Shown piece after piece: positions 17,663 through 23,822 of a stretch of 23,822 nucleotides of DNA. A program made the position numbers and the translations under genes. Source of the DNA: Plantago elongata (taxonomy: Eukaryota > Streptophyta > Magnoliopsida > Lamiales > Plantaginaceae); contig JAYMSP010002515.1 of NCBI GenBank assembly GCA_036897095.1, positions 1 to 23,822 of the forward strand, written 5' to 3'. Numbering within the stretch: the stretch's first letter is position 1; every line of letters begins with the position of its first letter. The notes below the pieces were generated by a model. The model was given only the letters and a program-made list of their open reading frames with translations. It was not told the DNA's origin and ran no database searches.

Positions 17663-19358
17663 TCATGTTGTACTTGATTTGGTTTTGCCTTTGATTTCTT
17701 CAACAAGCAATTTCAAGTTTGCATAAGAAGAACCTCCATCTCCAATGGCTCTATTTGCAACTTCTCCAAGCTCTTTAGCTTTTCTTCTCCTTTCTTTCCC
17801 TTCTTCACCTTCATCCATCAATATCTCTAACGCTTTCGAAACCTCTTCCCTCTTAACCACTACCCCTAACTTCTCTTCCTCTCCCCACTTCACAGGCACC
17901 TCAGCTCCAAGACTCACTCCGATACCCAAAACATTCACAACCAACTTCTCATTCACAAATTGCTCCGCAAAAAGTGGCCATGTTACCATCGGCACGCCAG
18001 CTGAGATCCCTTCAACTGTTGAATTCCACCCACAATGCGTCAAGAACCCTCCCGCGGCCTTATGAGAGAGAATCAATAACTGTGGCGCCCACCCTCGTAT
18101 CACAAGCCCTCTCCCTTTTGTCCTCTCCTCAAACCCATCTTCCACTATACATTTTTCCAGTGACCCCAATTTATCCCCTGCCCCCAACACCCATATGAAA
18201 GGCTTGTTCGACTCTTCCAGACCATACGCTAGCTCCATCATCTGTGGCACTGGCAACCGCGCTAGACTTCCAAGGCTTGCGTAAACCAAAGTTCCAGGCT
18301 CGTGCATGTCAAGCCATTTCATGCAATCTTGCTCATCAATAGAAGCCGTGTTCCCTCTGTCAGCCAAATCCATTACATCTTTATTACACAATGAAACAGG
18401 ACCAATGCACCAAACTTTTTCACCTTTCACTTTGCTATACTCCTTCACATACTCTGCCTCAAGCTCCTCAAAACTATTCACCACAACACCATAAGACACT
18501 TTCTCAGCAGCTCTTATTTGATCCGTTACATGTTTAAATTTTTTATTCGTTGCGCCACCAGCAGCCTGAAAACATTGAGTAATCAACATCTTTATAGGAG
18601 AATTAATACAAATTCATTCATCCATAAAGAACTCAAGATTCAGGATCTAATCATCACAGTACTAGATTCCGCACCTCTCTCCACCACATATTTATGTATA
18701 ATAAATGACTACATTCTGCACATCTCTACAAAATTATATCAATCTTACACAATAAAACAAACAAGAGATGAGTGTAGCTTCTTTATTTCTATCTGAATAC
18801 CTGAGATTTTCTTAATCTGATCTCATGAGGAATATTAGGCACATCGAATTCATCCGTATCCGACTCCAATGTATCGAGAACGTTAGAACTCCTTATGTTA
18901 GTTGAACAGAGGAGCGAAAAGCAGCAGGTCCCATGAAATACAATTCTTGGAATATCAAACCTCTGAGCGATCTGACTAGTCCAAGGCAACCCCATATCCG
19001 AGATCAAGCAGCTCGGAGGAGGAGACATGTCGTTGAATAACTTCCCGACATCTTCCTGCAGCATATTAAGCGCCACAAAGAAATTTCCAGCCAAGTCCAG
19101 AGACGGAAGAGCGTCGAGATTCTCGCAACCTTCTGGCAATCCGGCTTCAACAGAAGGGAACCGGACTTGGAGGAGTCGAATCGGATAACCTGAGCGATCG
19201 ACTGTGGGGCGAAATCGGGCTGCATTTTTGGGTGTAGTGATTATGGAAACAGTGACGTTTTGACGGGAGATGAGCTTGGCTATGTCGATGATGGGGATCA
19301 TGTGGCCAGGTGCCATTAATGGGAAGAGGACGAAGTGCACCGGAGAAATCGAAGCCAT
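17663..19358 (-). CDS. UDP-glycosyltransferase, UGT73-like (two exons)
   Basis: Exon 1 is 19358-18801 and exon 2 is 18565-17663, joined in frame (..RLRKSQ then AAGGATNKK..) to give 486 residues, normal for plant family-1 UGTs. The acceptor-binding half begins [15 protein letters not shown]. The catalytic dyad fits H19 (APGH) and D121 (ISDMGLPWT). The 44-residue PSPG box runs from residue 345 to 388, with HCGWNS, W366 and a final Gln, which usually indicates UDP-glucose as donor. The enzyme should be cytosolic and glucosylate a small molecule such as a flavonoid, terpenoid or hormone. The acceptor cannot be predicted. The SDMGLPWT and [11 protein letters not shown] patterns point to UGT73. The ATG is in a good context (A at -3, G at +4). 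No stop or frameshift is seen. Confidence 0.93.
18566..18800 (-). other. intron of the UGT gene
   Basis: The 235-bp AT-rich intron has donor CAG|GTATTC at 18800 and acceptor TGTTTTCAG| ending at 18566. It is phase 0, and both junctions leave the frame open. Without splicing, exon 1 would stop three codons past the junction (VFR then TAG). Another acceptor is possible, but this one restores the family pattern best. Confidence 0.85.
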
Positions 19359-19556
19359 GATGAGAAGATAGGTTAGCTATACACAAGAGAGAAGAGTTTA
19401 GATGAAGAAGAAAGAAGAAGGTGCACAATGCGTGCGGTTAAAAAACTCTCCTGTTCAATCTCTATCAGTACTGATGAGTGATGACAAATTTGACAGTTCC
19501 CATCGCACCATCCACAAGTATCCGACGAATAAGTGACAATATTAGACGATACTAAG
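19359..19556 (-). promoter_or_regulatory. UGT upstream region and CT-rich leader
   Basis: Immediately upstream of the ATG, the minus strand has a CT-rich leader (CACCTTCTTCTTTCTTCTTC near 19400-19423), typical of plant 5' UTRs. No clear TATA box was found in this 200-bp stretch before the MITE-like insertion. Sequence further upstream is transposon-derived, so the core promoter is either here without a canonical TATA or overlaps the insertion. Confidence 0.4.
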
Positions 19557-19558
19557 TA

Positions 19559-19769
19559 CTCCCCCATTAACCCTCACTGTTCCTTTTATGAAACTAAATA
19601 CGTTTTAAAAATAAAGAAAAAAATATCAACTAACTTATTTAATATTTATATTATACTTAAAAAATACATTTACTAACTAATTTAATATTCATATTATAAC
19701 AATAAACAATTGACTACAATAAAAATAATATCGAAAATTTTTGTATTTTATTTTACGGGCCGAAGAAAG
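19559..19769. mobile_element. possible Stowaway-like MITE upstream of UGT
   Basis: The right end, read inverted, is CTTTCTTCGGCCCGTAAAAT. It resembles the Stowaway terminus CTCCCTCCGTCCC. The left end CTCCCCCATTAACCCTCACT begins similarly but is diverged. Both ends are flanked by TA (19557-19558 and 19770-19771), the Stowaway target duplication. The interior is AT-rich and non-coding. Confidence 0.45.
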
Positions 19770-19923
19770 TAATAAGTACTGATAATGCTTATTCGGTTAA
19801 AACACCAACATTCTATCTAACTCGAACTTTTAACTTTATACTAAGACCACTTCCAATAGGTCAATAAAATGACCGTGAATAGTTGCGGTCATAGGCGATG
19901 ATCAGTCTGATGACCATTACAGT

Positions 19924-20582
19924 TAGAGGTGTACATAAAAAATAACCGCCCGCTCTGCTCACCAACTATCCTCCATCAACGGTTAGAATTTTTGTCAAAA
20001 ATCGTCCGCGGATTACAAATTTGTAACCTGCCATTAAGCCGGTGGGTGGCGGTTTGGTAATTGACCAACCGCCAACCCGCACCCCCTCCTGCTATATTTG
20101 TTACTAGTTTGTATTTTACATTCTATTGCATTAGATTAATAGTAATAGATCTCAATTATTCATTTACTCCTAGGTTGAAATTTTACGTCTTCTCATTTAC
20201 TCATATATTGCAAACTAATTCCATCTTAATTTTTATCATGACGTTTGTAATTTGAGCAACTCATGAACTTATATTGTATTTCAAATTTTATGTACTTAGA
20301 CTACTTGTATTAATGCTTGAGATTGTGTTATGTTTCCCTTATTGTTTAGTTTATTGTAGATTTAGAGGTTATGAAGTATAATGCGTATTTCTTTAATGTG
20401 TTATATATGTCATTTTTTGTATGCGTTAACAAACCTCCAAACTATCCGCTTAAAGATGTCAACCGATCGGTGACGGTTAGGATAAAATTCCACCCGCCGT
20501 AATTAATGATTTGACGTACCCGTCATAGACGGGTCGGTTATAAATTTTGCAAATAACCCACCGTACCCCGCTTACATCCCTA
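19924..20582. mobile_element. hAT-like non-autonomous element 1
   Basis: The left end TAGAGGTGTACATAAAAAAT and the inverted right end TAGGGATGTAAGCGGGGTAC share the TAGRGRTGTA start common in plant hAT MITEs. The flanking octamers ATTACAGT (19916-19923) and ATTGCAGT (20583-20590) match at 7 of 8 bases, and an 8-bp duplication is the hAT signature. Subterminal GGCGGTT/AACCGCC-like motifs are frequent. No transposase frame is present. Confidence 0.7.
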
Positions 20583-20613
20583 ATTGCAGTCATCGGCGAG
20601 CGCATGTATGCAC

Positions 20614-20637
20614 AAGTGGCATCATTTGATGCCACTT
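20614..20637. repeat. short perfect inverted repeat
   Basis: AAGTGGCATCA and TGATGCCACTT form a perfect 11-bp stem with a two-base centre. It sits just after hAT-like element 1 and just before the 43-bp tandem repeats. Confidence 0.7.
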
Positions 20638-20755
20638 TGATTGAGTTACTAATATACAGTACACATTTGCCACTAGAATTTGGTTGAATTACTAATATAC
20701 AATACACATTTGCCACTAGATTTTGGTCGAATTACTAATATACAATACATATGTG
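20630..20755. repeat. 43-bp tandem repeat, about three copies
   Basis: The unit runs TGCCACTAGAATTTGG, then TTGAATTACTAATATAC, then AATACACATT. Copies start near 20630 (shortened), 20670 and 20711, and the last is incomplete at 20755. The copies are over 90% alike by eye. Confidence 0.8.
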
Positions 20756-21589
20756 TTCAGTCTTTAGTGTGTTCCTTTTAATTATCAAAGACATGGTTAT
20801 TTATAAATTTAAATTATTCATTGTATTATATTGTTTGATCACAACCAAATGTACAAGTTCAAACGAATTATATTGAGATATGTAATTTTTAAATCAAAAA
20901 CAAAAATCTACACAAATATATTATTAATATTAATATATTTTCATACACATAAATTTCTTTCCGTTAACAATATATAAGTTTATTTTAATTAACAAATGAA
21001 TATTTGTATTTATAATATAGGTTCGTCTTAAGATAAATTATTTAAATAACATCGATTTCAATATTCATCAAATATCATTCTTTTATCTATTTTTAAAATT
21101 TCAAATGAACTACAATTAGTTACTTTCAACTCAAATATTATGAGTTTGATATATAATACTCATGAGAATTTATAGTTTTTTTTCATTTAAATTTTTGAGG
21201 TCGTTGACTAAATTTTCTGCGTTCGCCCCCGATTGCAGTGGAAAATTATGTCCAATGGGCCAACAGAAATACCATGAATAGTGCATTTTTTATTTTGTTT
21301 ATATTTTTTATAATATGTTTAACATGTTATTCTAAGAACGGTTGGAAGTTGAAATTTATCAAATCGCATCTTTAAAACAAGTTTTAGAATTTATTTTATT
21401 AAGGTTCATATATGAGTTTAAAAGTCGTAAAATTTAAAATAATTGAAGTATAATCAAGAGTGGTTTGTGTTTGTAAAGAATGAAAAATTATAAAATAACA
21501 GTATATCTTTTATACTCTTATATCTTATATATTAAAAATTATAATAAAAAATTAAAAATAAATATAAAGTTGGCCAAAAAAAAAAACCT
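20756..21589. other. AT-rich interior of the Harbinger-like element
   Basis: No coding frame is seen. At about 21252-21288 the sequence CCAATGGGCCAACAGAAATA, followed by CCATGAATAGTGC, resembles the element's left end (CCAATAGGTCAATAAAATGA, then CCGTGAATAGTTGC). Confidence 0.45.
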
Positions 21590-21611
21590 ACGGCTGATTT
21601 CCAAATCAGCC
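21590..21611. repeat. CGGCTGATTT hairpin
   Basis: CGGCTGATTT is followed two bases later by its exact reverse complement AAATCAGCCG, giving a 10-bp GC-rich stem in an otherwise AT-rich stretch. Confidence 0.75.
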
Positions 21612-21683
21612 GTTAGTTTAAAGATCCACGGCAGTGGAACTCCAATGACGACCGGCCATGGAGTCGTCAACGGTAACGACCAT

Positions 21684-22370
21684 TAGGGGTAGGCATCGGA
21701 TTAATCCGAACCAATCCAATTCGACTTTTCAGATTTTTTTCGAATTTGGATTAAGAATATGTGAATCCGTAATTCAATCCGAAGCCTGCGGGTCAGTTTC
21801 GGATTAATCCGAAGCCGGATCGGTTAAATCCGTCACAATCCGAAAATTTACAATATAATTTTTTTTCTTCATGTTTCTAGATTCTAACTCTAATATATAT
21901 GCCTTGAACCGGACGAGAAATTAGAAGATTAAAAGCCATAATAAAAATTAGCATCCAAATGTTATAATACCAAGTATTATATGTCCGTCATACAAAAGTC
22001 TAAATGATAAACTAGTCCAATTAGTAGTAATATTTAAGTTCAAAGTCAAATGAATTGTAATCTTTGTGAAAAAGTGGTGTGGGGGTGGCAGTTTTAATAA
22101 GAGCTAATTTATGAGGGGTAAATTATATTTATATGTAGAATTTTCACATTTCATTCTAGTAATTTTTAATGAAAAATTAAATATATACTATATATATACA
22201 TATCAGATTGGATCTGATAATTCGTAGAATTTTGGATCGGTTAATCGATATTCGAAACTCTTAAAAATCTCAATCTGAAATCCAATTTATAATAGAATCG
22301 AATTGGTTCGGACCAAATCATTAATATTTCAGATTAGATTTTCGAATCAGAGCATTTATGCTCACCCCTA
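21684..22370. mobile_element. hAT-like non-autonomous element 2
   Basis: The left end is TAGGGGTAGGCATC and the inverted right end is TAGGGGTGAGCATAAATG. They are flanked by ACGACCAT (21676-21683) and ACGACCAC (22371-22378), an 8-bp duplication with one change. Subterminal regions are rich in GATTAATCCGAA, CCGAACCAAT and ATTGGTTCGG motifs in both orientations, as hAT transposase-binding repeats often are. There is no transposase. It is 687 bp and lies 32 bp inside the Harbinger-like element's right end. Confidence 0.75.
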
Positions 22371-22405
22371 ACGACCACTTTCAATGCCCATTGGAAGTGG
22401 TCTAA

Positions 22406-22835
22406 ACACATCAATCATACATTCTCATTGTATATATAATTAGACGTTAAATGAATTTGATTTTTATCAATTCCAGTGGATGAAGGATTATCACTCTAGA
22501 AAATGCAGTATGAAATTGCTCTATTCGGGGCTTTTAAATTTTGCAAAGGTAAGTGTTTTTGTTACAGGGCAATTTTTGTCTTTTTAATTTCTACTTGATC
22601 TGCAAGTCGTCTACCATCATCTCTAACCATTATCAAATTGTTTGTCCAAGATATAAAACACACCGAATTATTGAATTAATTGAATGGTGAAAATTTGGAT
22701 TTTATATATAGTTAAAAAAATTATATTTCATATGTAGACTGGAGGGTGACCAAAATTACTTATCACAAGTGGTTTGGAAAATGTGAAGTGAGAAAGTGGT
22801 TGTGAGATCGGTTTTGGAGATTTATGCCATGTTTA
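22406..22835. other. AT-rich non-genic DNA
   Basis: No protein, RNA or transposon structure was recognised. AGGTAAGT near 22548 looks like a splice donor, but no open frame around it reads as an exon. Confidence 0.5.
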
Positions 22836-22837
22836 CC

Positions 22838-23036
22838 CCTAGCTTTTCAGCTCAATAAACTTTTTTTAAAAAAGCTTGTTACGTAAACGCACAACTTTTC
22901 AAACAAGCTAGCTGAAATGCTAGCTGGTTTGAGAAGCTAACCTAGTTAGCTTGTTCGAAAAAAAGCTACATAATCAGTTACTAGTTAATTATTCAGCTAC
23001 CAGCTACTTTTTCAGCTAATTTTGCTAAACAGAGCC
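22838..23036. mobile_element. AGCT-rich foldback MITE-like element
   Basis: The left part (CTAGCTTTTCAGCT, AACAAGCTAGCTGAAATGCT) and the right part (AGCTAACCTAGTTAGCTTGTT, AGCTACTTTTTCAGCTAATT) are imperfect inverted copies, with AGCT recurring many times. The ends GCCATGTTTA and TAAACAGAGCC resemble the GGCCCTGTTTGG-type ends of plant hAT-like MITEs. No clean target duplication was found. Confidence 0.45.
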
Positions 23037-23039
23037 TTA

Positions 23040-23822
23040 TTATGGGTGCTCTTTTTGGAGTCCGGAATGCTAATGGTTCCCTTTGATCCGTGTTTATTTT
23101 GGTAATTGGGGTTTTAGTCTCGGATCCGGGTTGAGAAGCTGCGGTTCGTGTGAGAAAATAGAGCCTCATGGTCTACCGCATGGTTTAGAGTTTGATTTAT
23201 TTGTAAATTTGGTTTGGAATAGTGGTCAAGGATGTTGATGTAAATTGAGACTTTAATCTCGAGCATTCATTATGCTCTTGTACTCTTTTGAAAGTATAAT
23301 ATATTGGGATAATACCAAAACCTCCCTAGAAATGTCATGTTTTTCCGAAAACTCTATTTTTTTAACCACTTTAATTTTTTTCCTTTCTCAGATCTCCCTG
23401 AATCCGGATTCGTCTTTCATTGCCGTTAAGAGTCAACTAACGGAGCTCGATCAATGAAGTCAACCCTAAAATATAACATTTTCAAAAAATTTAAAAAATA
23501 TATATTTTTCAAATATTGCAAAAATCATTTTCTAAATAAAAAAATAAAAATCGATTATTGCAAATTAGCCCATACGATTTCCTAAATACTCCCATACTAT
23601 TTTTGTTTTAGCAAAATACTCCTTAAACTTTAATAAACCACCAAAATAGTCTCACCATCTTCCACCACCTCCAACCACCATTTTCACCACCTCTAACCAC
23701 CATTTCCAACACCTTTGTCGTATTCATTCCTTCTTCATTTTCTCCGAATAGACCCAACGAAGCTTCTTCTTCATTTTTCCCTTCCAAAACATGTTTCAAA
23801 GCTCCGAAGACGGAGCTGACAG
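23040..23822. other. non-genic end of the window
   Basis: The first ~270 bp (to about 23310) are less AT-rich and look like the decayed end of a transcribed sequence, possibly a LINE or gene 3' end, but no frame supports this. A 61-codon frame at 23272-23457 has no recognisable family. The stretch near 23560-23640 (CCCATACTATTTTTGTTTTAG, AAAATACTCC) resembles transposon termini but has no partner here. A short CCACC-rich repeat is listed separately. Confidence 0.4.
23660..23718. repeat. imperfect CCACC-rich tandem repeat
   Basis: The unit CACCACCTCCAACCACCATTTT of about 22 bp occurs nearly three times (CACCACCTCTAACCACCATT and a decayed CAACACC copy). It is not in a supported reading frame. 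Confidence 0.6.

Larger units (their letters stand above)
19845..22402. mobile_element. PIF/Harbinger-like element (composite host of two hAT inserts)
   Basis: The ends are GACCACTTCCAATAGG at 19845 and, inverted, GACCACTTCCAATGGG at 22402 (15 of 16 match). They are flanked by TAA at 19842-19844 and 22403-22405. A 3-bp TAA/TTA target duplication and this TIR style are typical of PIF/Harbinger elements. Removing the two hAT-like inserts leaves about 1.2 kb with no transposase, so it is non-autonomous. The span also includes a 43-bp tandem repeat and a second copy of the terminal sequence near 21252, so the element may itself be composite. Confidence 0.65.

Noticed and set aside
17745..18198. 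Plus-strand open frames of 74 and 106 codons
   Set aside because: They are antisense shadows of the UGT second exon, with Ser/Pro/Leu-rich translations typical of the opposite strand of a coding region.
23040..23310. LINE 3' end or gene 3' UTR
   Set aside because: The composition and the TTGTACTCTTTTGAAAGTATAA tail are suggestive, but no reverse-transcriptase frame, poly-A tail or target duplication is visible.
1..23822. CRISPR arrays, operons, bacterial defence systems or other prokaryotic features
   Set aside because: The spliced UGT, plant LTR retrotransposon, MITEs and caulimovirid fossil show plant nuclear DNA. No regularly spaced identical repeats or ribosome-binding-site-led gene clusters were seen.

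Overview
The window reads as nuclear DNA from a flowering plant, most likely a eudicot. It is AT-rich and packed with plant transposons. It holds one intact-looking plant gene with a canonical GT-AG intron: a family-1 UDP-glycosyltransferase close to UGT73, on the minus strand at 17663-19358. It also holds a fossil of a plant pararetrovirus (Caulimoviridae). The species cannot be told from the sequence.

Layout. 1-2200: AT-rich DNA without genes, holding a SINE-like box A and a degenerate repeat field. 2278-2630: a full-length foldback MITE. 2632-5224: two copies of a ~1.2 kb Mutator-like element lying as an inverted repeat. Both carry the start of a captured host gene, a LEA-2/NHL-type hydroxyproline-rich glycoprotein, so they look like Pack-MULEs. 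5230-5350: short tandem repeats. 5351-5830: a possible LTR remnant. 6064-6109: a poly-C/CA microsatellite. 6262-6677: the end of a third, diverged element of the same MULE group, cut by a retrotransposon.

6678-12947: a decayed Ty3/gypsy element of the Tat lineage (LTR, PBS, gag, protease, RT, RNase H, second RNase H, integrase). It stops inside the integrase core. 12948 to at least 17046: an endogenous florendovirus/petuvirus-like sequence on the opposite strand (primer site, movement protein, coat region, zinc knuckle, protease), cut before its reverse transcriptase. The two reverse-transcribing elements therefore meet tail to tail, each without its 3' part.

17663-19358: the glycosyltransferase gene, with the viral leader about 0.6 kb downstream and a possible Stowaway-like MITE about 0.2 kb upstream. 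19842-22405: a nested stack of DNA transposons, namely a PIF/Harbinger-like element (TAA target duplication) holding two separate hAT-like elements, each with an 8-bp near-duplicated target. 22405-23822: gene-free DNA with an AGCT-rich foldback and a short CCACC repeat.

Only the glycosyltransferase looks functional. All retroelement and viral reading frames are broken by stops and frameshifts. I see no undescribed multi-gene system. The most notable structures are the inverted Pack-MULE pair, the retrotransposon-virus junction and the nested DNA-transposon stack.
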